NCBI GenBank assembly: GCA_035505975.1
Contig: DATJQJ010000010.1
Span: 1 to 64,000 of the forward strand
Reading direction: 5' to 3'
Source of the DNA: CAIKOD01 sp035505975
Lineage (GTDB): Archaea > Halobacteriota > Methanomicrobia > Methanomicrobiales > Methanospirillaceae
Length of the DNA: 64,000 nt
The translations under genes and the position numbers were made by a program. The notes beneath the pieces are model-generated. The model saw only the letters and a list, made by a program, of their open reading frames with translations. It had not been told where the DNA came from and did no database searches. The stretch's first letter is position 1. Each line of letters starts with the position of its first letter. Positions 8,655 to 16,793 of this stretch are shown here, one piece after another.

Positions 8655-9430
8655 GGAATAATTTTTCTGTAACAGGGATACATACGGGGCTCATCCGTCC
8701 CGGGGACGATATGGTACGTGCTATTCTGGATGCTAAAGAAACAGCGGATTTGGGCGGCCTCAAAGAAGGGGATATTATCGTTATCGCAGAATCGGCCCTT
8801 GCAACATCGGAATCCCGCCTGATCAGGCTCGCCGATATCGTACCTTCGGACCGGGCCACTGACCTTGGCAGCAGGTACGGCATGGACCCGCGGGAAGTCC
8901 AGGTCGTGATTAACGAGAGCGACAGTATCGTCGGAGGGATCCCGGGGTTTCTCCTTTGTATGAAAAAAGGGACCCTCCTCCCGAATGCCGGTGTCGATGC
9001 GTCCAATGCCCCGCCGGGATACCTTTGCCCACTGCCCGAGGAACCTGACAGGAGCGCCCGGCACATCAGGGATGAAATCAGGAGACGCAAAGGTATCCTT
9101 ACGGGTGTGATCGTCGCCGACAGCAGGACCCATGCGATGCGGGTGGGGTGCAGCGGGGTTGCGATCGGTTGTGCCGGGATCCCTTCGGTAATCGACGACC
9201 GGGGACGGAGCGATCTGTTTGGGCGAAAACTGGTCGTGACTAAACGGGCGGTTGCCGACAATATCGCCACCGCAGCCGAGCTGGTCATGGGAGAGGCCGA
9301 CGAGTGCACCCCTGTCGCAGTTATCCGCGGGCTCGGTCTGCCCATGACAGAGCAATCCGGGATCGAGGAGATCGCAGCAGAGGACTGTCTCTTTATGGGC
9401 ACGCTCCGGAATATAGCGAAAGATGATTGA
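8651..9430 (+). CDS. cofE: Coenzyme F420-0:L-glutamate ligase
   Basis: A 259-residue GTP-dependent ligase that adds L-glutamates to F420-0. I chose the GTG at 8651, whose GTGA overlaps the folP stop; the frame is open further upstream but that part runs through folP. Family motifs include the N-terminal IHTGLIRPGDD and GDIIVIAESALA. Also seen are VVINESDSI, GVDASNAPPGYLCPLP with the metal-binding DxSN, and GVIVADSRTHAMRVG. It completes the glyA-folD-folP-cofE operon, which links one-carbon and F420 cofactor synthesis. Other F420 genes, cofC and cofG, lie 1-3 kb downstream. Confidence 0.95.
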   Translation: MRNNFSVTGIHTGLIRPGDDMVRAILDAKETADLGGLKEGDIIVIAESALATSESRLIRLADIVPSDRATDLGSRYGMDPREVQVVINESDSIVGGIPGFLLCMKKGTLLPNAGVDASNAPPGYLCPLPEEPDRSARHIRDEIRRRKGILTGVIVADSRTHAMRVGCSGVAIGCAGIPSVIDDRGRSDLFGRKLVVTKRAVADNIATAAELVMGEADECTPVAVIRGLGLPMTEQSGIEEIAAEDCLFMGTLRNIAKDD

Positions 9431-9487
9431 CAAGTTTCCCGGCGAAGATTATCTGGGAATCATCCGTTGGCAGATTTAAGTGAATTT

Positions 9488-9595
9488 GGGATAATCTGAC
9501 GCTCCCGGGGCTCCGCCCCGCCACTGCGGCGACCCCGGTTGGGATAGGGACTGCATTGGTAATGGATCCGTATCATCCCGAATTTCCCGGTCTTC
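9488..9595 (+). repeat. Dispersed structured repeat R1 (truncated copy)
   Basis: The left module of the dispersed family starts near GACGCTCCCGGGGCTCC at 9498. It contains two adjacent hairpins, CGGGGC-TCC-GCCCCG and one in CCACTGCGGCG, then the conserved GGGATAGGGACTG. The right half is not recognisable. It lies between the convergent genes cofE and the peroxiredoxin. Confidence 0.8.
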
Positions 9596-9674
9596 TTACT
9601 ATTTTTAGATAATTCTCTTGTTAACACATATCGACAGGATACTATTAGTCTCTGAAGTACTGATTTCAAGTAAT

Positions 9675-9720
9675 TTGAACCGCCGCCGGGGCGCCCTTCG
9701 GGGGCGGCGATGCCAATCGC
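9675..9720 (+). repeat. GC hairpin repeat, copy 1 (second copy at 49348)
   Basis: A 46-base unit starting TTGAACCGCCGCCGGGGCG and ending in CCAATCGC can fold as CGCCGCC against GGCGGCG with a short loop. It matches 49348-49393 at 43 of 46 positions. In both places it lies 120-180 bases downstream of a left module of the larger dispersed repeat. Confidence 0.8.
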
Positions 9721-9793
9721 ATTTCGAAATCAGCTGCCATACCTGCTTCTTTTATGAAACAACGTTAATCCCTCTGCAGAGGAGGCTGGGTAA

Positions 9794-9957
9794 TTAATTT
9801 GACGCTCCAGAGGCTCCGCGCCGCCGCTGCGGCGACCCTGGCTGGGATGGTGACTGTACAGGGACCGGTTAATCCTTAGTCCGGATTACCCTGTCCACGG
9901 GCTATTCTATTCTGGGGACGTCAGGGAGGGGACCCCCTCCTGTCAGACCATCGCAAT
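9794..9957 (+). repeat. Dispersed structured repeat R2 (near full length)
   Basis: This is a second copy in the same convergent gap. The left module is GACGCTCCAGAGGCTCCG followed by the hairpin GCCGC-T-GCGGC. A middle part matches the others (CCGGTTAATCC, then CCTGTCCACGGGCTATTCT). The right module can fold as AGGGAGGGG against CCCCCTCCT. R1, the GC hairpin and R2 together fill most of the 581-base gene-free stretch 9431-10011. Confidence 0.8.
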
Positions 9958-10011
9958 GCTTGAAGATTTATCACGGTCGGGCTCGGCGGAAGTTATCTGC
10001 AACCCCTGCTG

Positions 10012-10497
10012 TCATTCAACAGTCTTTAAAAATTCAACAATTTCTGTAAAATCAGGAACACTATGAATGGGATATATTTTCACAAAAATCACCTTCTGGT
10101 CCTTGTCGACGATAATATTGGCACGTTCCGAAAAACCATTCGCCTCCCTGAATATTCCGTAAAGGCGGGACACCTCGCCGTGAGGCCAGAAATCGCAGAT
10201 CAACCGGGTTTTAGTAATCTTCAGAGACTCGGCCCAGGCTTTCTTGCAGGGCACCGAATCCACGCTGATCCCGACTGCAACGGTGTTGAGAGATTCAAAT
10301 ACCTCAAAATTTTTTTCCAGCGCCGCCATCTGCCCGGCGCAATACGCTGTCCATGCAAGGGGGTGGAACGAAAGGATTGTGTTTTTTCCTGAATTCTCAA
10401 GGAGGTCGAATGTCTTATCGTTCTGGTCTTTCAGTGAAAAATTTCTCCCGATATCCCCGGGTTTCACAACCGGACCCTGTCCTATACCTTCTGCCAT
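10012..10497 (-). CDS. Peroxiredoxin (AhpC/TSA family)
   Basis: A 161-residue thioredoxin-fold peroxidase. The peroxidatic cysteine sits in HPLAWTAYCAGQM, matching the PxxxTxxC pattern. A second cysteine lies in the VDSVPCKKAW segment and may resolve the disulfide. The ATG at 10497 was preferred over an in-frame TTG six bases upstream. It stands alone between repeat-filled DNA and cofC, and probably removes peroxide in an oxygen-sensitive methanogen. The subfamily (BCP, AhpE or other) cannot be decided here. Confidence 0.88.
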   Translation of the reverse strand: MAEGIGQGPVVKPGDIGRNFSLKDQNDKTFDLLENSGKNTILSFHPLAWTAYCAGQMAALEKNFEVFESLNTVAVGISVDSVPCKKAWAESLKITKTRLICDFWPHGEVSRLYGIFREANGFSERANIIVDKDQKVIFVKIYPIHSVPDFTEIVEFLKTVE

Positions 10498-10617
10498 ACT
10501 CAACCATCATTCAATTCATATTATAAGAGAATTTGTATTGTTTTGAACCCGTACTTAAGGGTGAAAAGCGGGATTCGGGACATCAAATAAAAAAAAAGAT
10601 GAAGGTTTAGGTTTCTC

Positions 10618-11274
10618 TTACCGGTCCCCACACCCGCTCCCGGATCTCTGCGGTAGACGTCTCACATTGACTCTTCCCTTCTCGATCAGGAGCTCGAGCC
10701 CGCATGAGCGGAGGAACCCGGCCGCCCTGCCCGTGCCATGGATCAGGAGCTCCACCAGGTCTTCTTCTTCGTCGACATCGGTATGAAGCCGGAAGGAATC
10801 GATAATTTCACAGGAGAGACCTGACCCTTCTGCAATTTTTTTATGTTTTAAGAAACTCGCACCATAGTAATCGACGTGGAACCGGGAACAGTCTTTCACG
10901 AATATTGCATTGGTCCCGCCACCCCTCCCAGGCCCGAGTGCAACATCCGCAGTAGTTGATAAGATCCTTCTGATAACATCCGGATCGACCAGAGGCAGAT
11001 CGGCCATAATAATCAGAAGCGGGCCTTTCATTGTCCCGAGGAGGGCATTGAGGGCAGGGTTCAGCTCCTGGTCCGAGACCTGCACTTCGGCATATGAACA
11101 GTGAAGTGGCACGGTCGAAAGGATAAACGGGCTGCATCCGGCGCCCCGTAAAGCCGTGACGATATCGGAAAGCATCGCTTCGGCAAAGCACTCCCGCTCG
11201 TCTTTGGAGAGGACATGAGAAAGACGGCTTTTGGGATTAACGGGCCTGAAAGGGACAACCGCCGTAACGGACAT
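10618..11274 (-). CDS. cofC: 2-phospho-L-lactate guanylyltransferase
   Basis: A 218-residue nucleotidyltransferase that activates 2-phospholactate (or a related three-carbon phosphate) with GTP for F420 synthesis. The N-terminus VVPFRPVNPKSRLSHVLS is the MobA-like nucleotide loop of the CofC family, and LLIIMADLPLVDPDVI is the metal-binding part. GPGRGGGTNAIFV is the phosphate loop seen in the family. It is divergent from cofG with 106 bases between starts, and a TATTTT-like AT stretch lies near its start. The C-terminal tail ends in a basic stretch. Confidence 0.92.
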   Translation of the reverse strand: MSVTAVVPFRPVNPKSRLSHVLSKDERECFAEAMLSDIVTALRGAGCSPFILSTVPLHCSYAEVQVSDQELNPALNALLGTMKGPLLIIMADLPLVDPDVIRRILSTTADVALGPGRGGGTNAIFVKDCSRFHVDYYGASFLKHKKIAEGSGLSCEIIDSFRLHTDVDEEEDLVELLIHGTGRAAGFLRSCGLELLIEKGRVNVRRLPQRSGSGCGDR

Positions 11275-11380
11275 TTTATACGAATAGAACTACGAACGAC
11301 AAAAAGCAATCGTTTTTACCGAATCAAACATTACATGACCAAGCAGAAACGAGCAAAGGTTATACCAGGTGTTTCAATCC

Positions 11381-12364
11381 ATGCCGACCCGAACGGTAAC
11401 GTTTTCAAAAAATGTATTCCTCCCCCTTACTACCGTTTGCCGGAACCGGTGCGGTTATTGCATCTTCCGGACTCCTGTCGGCGACCATTGTATCATGGCT
11501 CCGGAAGAGGCCACAGATGTGCTGGCCCGCGGGGCCATGGCAGGATGCACCGAGGCCTTGTTCACATTTGGCGAGAAACCGGAGTCTGAGCCTGGATTTT
11601 CAACATATATCCATGAGACGGGCTATGACTCCATCCTTGAATACTGCCATGCCCTGTGCAGGGTAAGCATCGGGGCAGGGCTTCTGCCCCATACGAATGC
11701 CGGGGTCCTCGATTATGATGATCTCGCCTATCTCAAGCCGGTAAATGCGAGTATGGGCCTGATGCTCGAGACAACTGCCGACGTTCCGGCCCATCACAAC
11801 TCTCCGGGCAAATTACCGGAGGCCCGGATTGAAACGATAGAGAACGCAGGGAAATTGAAGATCCCATTCACAACCGGACTTCTGCTTGGTATTGGCGAGA
11901 CAATGGAAGACAGGGAAGAGTCACTCGTGGTGATCCGGGACCTCCACCGGAAGTACGACCACATCCAGGAGGTGATCATCCAGAATTTCTGCCCGAAACC
12001 CGGTACGCCGATGGCCCGAGAGCCTCCGATCACGTTCGACGAGTTCTGCGTCGTGATCCGGTTTGCCCGCGAGATCCTTCCGGACGACATCGCGATCCAG
12101 GTAGCGCCAAACCTTGCCGATGCCCCGGCGCTCGTCAGGTGCGGCGTCGACGATCTCGGGGGGATTTCTCCGCTTACCATCGATCACGTCAACCCCGAGC
12201 ACCCGTGGCCTGAGGTCGAAAATTTAAGAAACTCCCTGGGAGACGTCGTCCTCGAGGAGCGGTTGTGTATCTACCCGAAGTACATCCACAGGGGCTGGGT
12301 TTCAGGCGAACTGAAACCACTTGTCAACCGCCTGCAGGCAAAACTTGAGTCCGGGCGGCTGTAA
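11381..12364 (+). CDS. cofG: 7,8-didemethyl-8-hydroxy-5-deazariboflavin synthase, subunit CofG
   Basis: A radical SAM enzyme that with CofH makes Fo, the F420 chromophore. In this 327-residue form the [4Fe-4S] cysteines are C20, C24 and C27 (CRNRCGYC). The ATG at 11381 was chosen because TFSKNVFLPLT is the usual N-terminus and an AGGTG lies about 10 bases upstream; an in-frame GTG at 11369 is the alternative. PHTNAGVLDYDDL and QNFCPKPGTPM are typical. CofH is not in the window, so Fo synthesis needs a second locus. Confidence 0.96.
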   Translation: MPTRTVTFSKNVFLPLTTVCRNRCGYCIFRTPVGDHCIMAPEEATDVLARGAMAGCTEALFTFGEKPESEPGFSTYIHETGYDSILEYCHALCRVSIGAGLLPHTNAGVLDYDDLAYLKPVNASMGLMLETTADVPAHHNSPGKLPEARIETIENAGKLKIPFTTGLLLGIGETMEDREESLVVIRDLHRKYDHIQEVIIQNFCPKPGTPMAREPPITFDEFCVVIRFAREILPDDIAIQVAPNLADAPALVRCGVDDLGGISPLTIDHVNPEHPWPEVENLRNSLGDVVLEERLCIYPKYIHRGWVSGELKPLVNRLQAKLESGRL

Positions 12365-12448
12365 CTGGGCTCGAAATTCCTTGCCTGATTCGCTCTCTTC
12401 TTTTCCAGATATTGGCTTCACCTGACAACCATCCAATCTGCAGGCCCT

Positions 12449-12479
12449 GATACCGTTACTGATGGATAGTATCGGTATC
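12449..12479. terminator. Inverted repeat downstream of cofG
   Basis: GATACCG and CGGTATC are separated by 17 bases and followed by GTTTTATT. The position 85 bases after the cofG stop fits a transcript end, but archaeal termination usually depends on T runs rather than hairpins, so this is a weak call. Confidence 0.3.
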
Positions 12480-12619
12480 AGTTTTATTAGGAGACGGTGA
12501 AAAGAATTACTGCAGAAGCTCTCCCGCCCGCCAGTATCAGGGGCTGGAGATTCCGGCGAAATTATCGACCTTTATCGGAACAGGCACCTCACGGTCAATA
12601 ATACTTGGGAGAACATGGC

Positions 12620-13330
12620 ATGAAACTACTTGGATTGCTGTACTCGGGGAAAGCAAAATCAGTCTACCGGACCGATTGTCCCGGAGAACTGGTGATCACG
12701 TTTCGGGACGACATCACTGCATTCGACGGTGGAAAAAAAGACAACCTCAAGGAGAAGGGGCGTCTGAACCTCGAAGTATCCGTCTTTTTCTTTGAATTGC
12801 TCGAAAAATCCGGTGTCGCTACTCACTATATCGGGAAGCTCGGAGAGGACAGCATCGTTGCCCGGGAGCTGACGATGATCCCTCTCGAAGTGATTGTCAG
12901 AAACATTGCGGCAGGATCGATGGTAAGGACCTACCCGATCAAAGAAGGGACGAAACTCGACCCTCCCATAATCGTAATTGATTACAAGGACGACTCAAGG
13001 CACGATCCTATGCTGAACGACGACATTATCATGGCGCTGAAGATCGTTACCGGCGAAGAACTTGCGGCAATTAAACAAATGGCTCTCAGGGTGAACGAGG
13101 TGCTTCGTGATTACCTGGCGACCATTGGAATCGATCTCGTCGATTTCAAGCTTGAATTCGGGAAGCAGGACGGAACCCTGTACGTCGGGGACGAGATCAG
13201 CATGGATTCCATGCGTCTCTGGGATAAAAAAACCGGGGAATCGCTGGATAAAGATGTCTACCGGTTCTCGAAAGGAGATGTTATGGCGAGCTATCGCATG
13301 GTGGCGTCCCGGATAACCGGCTGGAAGTGA
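12620..13330 (+). CDS. purC: Phosphoribosylaminoimidazole-succinocarboxamide synthase (SAICAR synthetase)
   Basis: A purine-pathway ATP-dependent ligase that joins CAIR with aspartate; 236 residues, which is normal. The start ATG at 12620 follows GGGAGA by 7 bases, while an upstream in-frame TTG at 12605 is less likely. YSGKAKSVYRTD is the ATP-binding N-terminus, and VRNIAAGSMVRTY and VDFKLEFG are family motifs. It is monocistronic. The 255-base stretch before it contains an inverted repeat GATACCG/CGGTATC at 12449-12479 that may be part of the cofG terminator. Confidence 0.96.
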   Translation: MKLLGLLYSGKAKSVYRTDCPGELVITFRDDITAFDGGKKDNLKEKGRLNLEVSVFFFELLEKSGVATHYIGKLGEDSIVARELTMIPLEVIVRNIAAGSMVRTYPIKEGTKLDPPIIVIDYKDDSRHDPMLNDDIIMALKIVTGEELAAIKQMALRVNEVLRDYLATIGIDLVDFKLEFGKQDGTLYVGDEISMDSMRLWDKKTGESLDKDVYRFSKGDVMASYRMVASRITGWK

Positions 13331-13565
13331 CGAAATCGGCGTCACCGGATCAAATCCTGGGAACTGATAGGAAAATTATCAAATCCCGGGTTCCGGCGAC
13401 CGAAGAAACAACTTCGATCCTTTCAATCCCCTTTATCATAATCGTCGGAGTACCCTGGACAAAAGGTGATCTGAAAATCGTTGAATATCTTTAAAATCCA
13501 TCCCAATAAAAACAAATAGCAGTAAACGGATAATGCATTAACCTTCATTTGGAGAGACATGATTT

Positions 13566-13844
13566 ATGGCGTATACAAAAGAAGAGGAAGAAATACTGGA
13601 TTCGGTGGCAGAATATGCAAAAAAGCACGGGTATTTTTTAAACCGCGAGGATAAAAAACTTGAAAACGTCATCAAAGGCCTTGCAAGGAATTTGCAGAAA
13701 TTCGGAAAACAGTACTGCCCCTGCAGGATTCGCTCCGGCGATACGGAAAGGGATAAACAGATCATCTGCCCATGCATATTCCACGGGAAGGAAATCGAAG
13801 AAGAGGGAAGTTGTCACTGTAACCTGTATTTTAAGAATGAATGA
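13566..13844 (+). CDS. Ferredoxin-thioredoxin reductase catalytic domain protein
   Basis: A 92-residue protein with six cysteines in the family's three CxC motifs: C51/C53 (CPC), C68/C70 (CPC) and C83/C85 (CHC). In this family four cysteines hold a [4Fe-4S] cluster and two form the redox disulfide that passes electrons from ferredoxin to thioredoxin-like partners. No variable subunit lies nearby, as is usual in methanogens, so the partner is unknown. A GGAGAG ribosome-binding site precedes the ATG, and a TATA-like CTTTAAAATCC lies at 13487-13497. Confidence 0.9.
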   Translation: MAYTKEEEEILDSVAEYAKKHGYFLNREDKKLENVIKGLARNLQKFGKQYCPCRIRSGDTERDKQIICPCIFHGKEIEEEGSCHCNLYFKNE

Positions 13845-14075
13845 GGGTTAGTCTGCACCACCGGAAACAGTGTATATCCGGGTAATTTATTATCGATTAT
13901 CTGCAACATTTTTTTTAAAACGATCTGGAAATTCATTACGGCATAACAGGAGATCTGAAGATTTCAGAAGAGACCTGATGCCATCGAATGAATCAGGAAC
14001 ATATCGGGTTTCCCATAGGAAAATATTCCTTTACCTGACATGATAAGAAGATCGGGGATACAGGGTAATTAACGG

Positions 14076-14741
14076 ATGACGGGCAGCAGGGAAAGCGGAG
14101 ACGTGTCTGCAAAAGTGCTCAACATTGCGGACGCATGTAGGGAAATGGGGATAAAAAAGACAAGGGGCGAACTTGGTCAGGCAATAGCCGGCATTGTATC
14201 TGCGTATTCTCCCAGGGACCTGCAACAAATGAGATCTAATTTTGCACAAAAAATAAAAAACGTAGATCCAGAGTACCGCGATCGCCTCGAAGGAATGGTT
14301 ACCGAACACCTCCATGGGACGTACCAGAACGTGCGTCTCATGCACCAGCAGGGAGTACTCTCAACATTGCGTGAACCCGTTCCCGAAAATACCCAAGAAT
14401 TCTTTGCGATGGTATCCGCACATTGCGCCAGTGATGATGACGATGCCAGGCTGCGATTCCTGAAATTTCTCCTGTCAGGGTTCTGTATGCTTGTCCAGGG
14501 CCTGCCCGGCCATCCGGTGGGAATGCCGTTTCCTGGCGGCAACATGGTGGAGTCGATTGACGGGAAATACTACTGCCCGGTCAGGACAAAGGCCGGTGAT
14601 GTCGATGCAGCTCTCTGTCCATTCTGCCCGGCTCTTCAGACGCAGGAGATCGGGTATTTGAGACCCCCGATCAATGCAGGCAGGCAAAGGAAGCAGGAAT
14701 TTATCAAAAATTGTTATGATTATCATAATTTCAATGGATGA
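14076..14741 (+). CDS. DUF2115-like protein with a cysteine motif
   Basis: This 221-residue archaeal protein resembles the DUF2115 (UPF0305) family of methanogens. That assignment comes from memory of the conserved YYCPVRTKAGDVDAALCPFCPALQ region, which holds three cysteines and probably binds metal. A helical N-terminal half (about residues 1-130) precedes it. The function of the family is unknown. The ATG at 14076 has only a weak upstream ribosome-binding site. The gene is isolated: 231 bases upstream hold nothing recognisable, and a dispersed repeat follows. Confidence 0.75.
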   Translation: MTGSRESGDVSAKVLNIADACREMGIKKTRGELGQAIAGIVSAYSPRDLQQMRSNFAQKIKNVDPEYRDRLEGMVTEHLHGTYQNVRLMHQQGVLSTLREPVPENTQEFFAMVSAHCASDDDDARLRFLKFLLSGFCMLVQGLPGHPVGMPFPGGNMVESIDGKYYCPVRTKAGDVDAALCPFCPALQTQEIGYLRPPINAGRQRKQEFIKNCYDYHNFNG

Positions 14742-14810
14742 AAGCGGGATGAATTTTACTTCAATGAGATACATTCCTGCATCTAAATAATTGGGATTAT
14801 TGGTTTTGCT

Positions 14811-15000
14811 GAATTCCTCATTGATGTTTGAAGTGCCACCTCGACAGAGGGGGTTTCACCCCCTTTCTGTCCCGCCCCATCAGGATAGCCAGGAGACAGA
14901 GTTAATCGGGATTGAAAATTTATCCGTTTCCCGAACGGTCCCTATCGCAACCGGGGTCGCCGTAGCAGCAGAGCGGAGCCTCTGGAGCGTGAGATTATTT
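14811..15000 (-). repeat. Dispersed structured repeat R3 (full length, minus orientation)
   Basis: Read on the minus strand it starts with CACGCTCCAGAGGCTCCG, contains CGGCGACCCCGGTTGCGATAGGG and ends near GAGGAATTC. The first hairpin becomes CAGAG...CTCTG where others have CGGGGC...GCCCCG, and the second is GACAGA..GGGGG/CCCCC..TCTGTC. It lies between the convergent DUF2115-like gene and the ABC1 kinase. Together with flanking bases it accounts for the 368-base gap 14742-15109. Confidence 0.85.
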
Positions 15001-15109
15001 GAATTGCTCCATAATTATCAAGGTAAAACAAACCGAGGTAACATATTTGAAAAAGATGGAGAGCGCCTGTTTCGCGCCCATCAGGTCCGTTATCAGCCGA
15101 TCGACAACG

Positions 15110-16750
15110 CTATTTCAGGCTGGTAGCGATGACATGATATATTGCATAAAATCCGACGATCATCGCGGCACTGTAGCCGAACACCGCAAGGACCCAGACG
15201 AAGTCCGGGAGCCTGAGGTTGGAGGACAGGAGGACTAAGGAAGACCCGACGACTACCGCCCCGGTAACGATGCCGATGAGTAGTTTGTCGCTCAGCCGAT
15301 CGAGAGACATCTGGAGCTTCTCTATGTCGGTCTCGACAATCTCGATCTTTACCGTTCCCGAAGAGAACCTTTTCAGCGTCCGGTTGACATTCCTCGGCAG
15401 GTCGAACAATCCATCAGTCGCTTCAAGGAGTGAGCGGGTGGCCTCCTTGATCAGGTGATCGGGAAGGTTCATCCGGTCTGTGAGATGTTCGAGGAACGGG
15501 TGCACTTCTTTTTCAAACTTGAACCCGGGGTCGAGTTTGACGCCGATGTCGAGGATCATGACAATCACTTTGAGCATGAGCATGAGGCTTGTCGGGACCC
15601 TCAGTTGATACCGCCTGAGTACTTCGGTCAGGTCTTCGACGACCGTGGCAAAATTATTCTCACCGAGGGAGAAGCCCTGGGAGTCGAGTAATGCAGTGTA
15701 CAACTCGTCTTTTATCGCTTCCCGGTCTTCTTCCCTGATGACGACCCCGAGTCCCTCGAACGCGTTCAGGAGCATGCCGACGTCGGTATGGATGATACCG
15801 TGAAGGAGCCTGACGAAAAGAAACCTCTTTTCAGGTCGCAGAACCCCGACCACACCGAAGTCCAGGAACACGAGATCCCCGCCAGGAGTGACGAACAAAT
15901 TCCCGGGGTGCGGGTCGCCATGGAAAAATCCGTCTTCAAATATCTGTTTCAGGTACGCGTTAAATCCGGTCCTTGCGATCTTTTTGAGGTCGATCCCCAT
16001 CTGACGAAGTTCGGTGAGGTTGGTAACCTTTGTGCCGTTGATAAATTCCATGACAAGGAGGTGCCTGGTGCTGTAATCCCAGTAGATTTTTGGGAACCTG
16101 ACGCCCCTGACACCTTCGAAGTTTTTTCTCAGGCGGTCCGCATTCCTTCCGTCCTTCACGAAGTCCAGTTCTTTACTGATCTGCCCTGCAAAATCATCGA
16201 CCATGCCGGTCGGGTTATAAATCCTCGATTCCGGCATCGCTCTTTCAAGCCGTGCCGAGAGTGACCTGATGATAGAGATATCCATCTCGATAATTTCCTC
16301 GATACCGGGCCGCTGGACTTTCAGGGCAACCTCGGTTCCGTCTTTGAGCCAGCCCCGGTGGACTTGTGCGATTGATGCCGATGCCACGGGTTCCTCTTCG
16401 ATATCCTGGAACACCTCCTTATAATCGGGACATTCAGCGGCGATGACAGGCAGGATCTGGCTATAAGGCAGGGGGTTATTGTGGTCCTGGAGTTTTTCAA
16501 GCTCTTCGATCAGGGGTGGGGGCAGTAATTCAGCCCTGGTACTCATGATCTGACCGAATTTAACAAAAGTAGGGCCCAGTTCTTCGATCGCAAGACGGAT
16601 GCGGACGTAGACCGACAATTTTTCTTCGGCCGAAGGTACCCGCAGCCTGAATCGGCGCACGCCTGGAAAAAGGGTCTCGACAACCACGCCAAAACCATAT
16701 TTTACGAGCACATCCGCAATCTGGCCGTATCTCCTGAATCTTGTGACCAT
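15110..16750 (-). CDS. ABC1/UbiB family atypical protein kinase
   Basis: This 546-residue membrane-associated protein carries the ABC1 signatures: VKFGQIMSTRAELLP (KxGQ motif), ASASIAQVHRG (Ala-rich loop), FHGDPHPGNLF (catalytic loop) and DLVFLDFGVVG (metal-binding DFG). The last 60 residues contain two hydrophobic segments, probably membrane helices. In bacteria and mitochondria the family assists quinone biosynthesis. Methanogens generally make methanophenazine or no quinone, so the role here is open. It lies directly downstream of gltX, 43 bases from it, in the same direction, and ends just before repeat R3. Confidence 0.9.
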   Translation of the reverse strand: MVTRFRRYGQIADVLVKYGFGVVVETLFPGVRRFRLRVPSAEEKLSVYVRIRLAIEELGPTFVKFGQIMSTRAELLPPPLIEELEKLQDHNNPLPYSQILPVIAAECPDYKEVFQDIEEEPVASASIAQVHRGWLKDGTEVALKVQRPGIEEIIEMDISIIRSLSARLERAMPESRIYNPTGMVDDFAGQISKELDFVKDGRNADRLRKNFEGVRGVRFPKIYWDYSTRHLLVMEFINGTKVTNLTELRQMGIDLKKIARTGFNAYLKQIFEDGFFHGDPHPGNLFVTPGGDLVFLDFGVVGVLRPEKRFLFVRLLHGIIHTDVGMLLNAFEGLGVVIREEDREAIKDELYTALLDSQGFSLGENNFATVVEDLTEVLRRYQLRVPTSLMLMLKVIVMILDIGVKLDPGFKFEKEVHPFLEHLTDRMNLPDHLIKEATRSLLEATDGLFDLPRNVNRTLKRFSSGTVKIEIVETDIEKLQMSLDRLSDKLLIGIVTGAVVVGSSLVLLSSNLRLPDFVWVLAVFGYSAAMIVGFYAIYHVIATSLK

Positions 16751-16793
16751 CGTTGTCCACCTAATCCCTCACCGGTGAAGGTCGGATCCCGAT

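Noticed and set aside
9431..10011. Possible CRISPR array or insertion sequence in the repeat-rich gap
   Set aside because: The repeats are dispersed, unevenly spaced, contain hairpins and lack spacer periodicity or a transposase.
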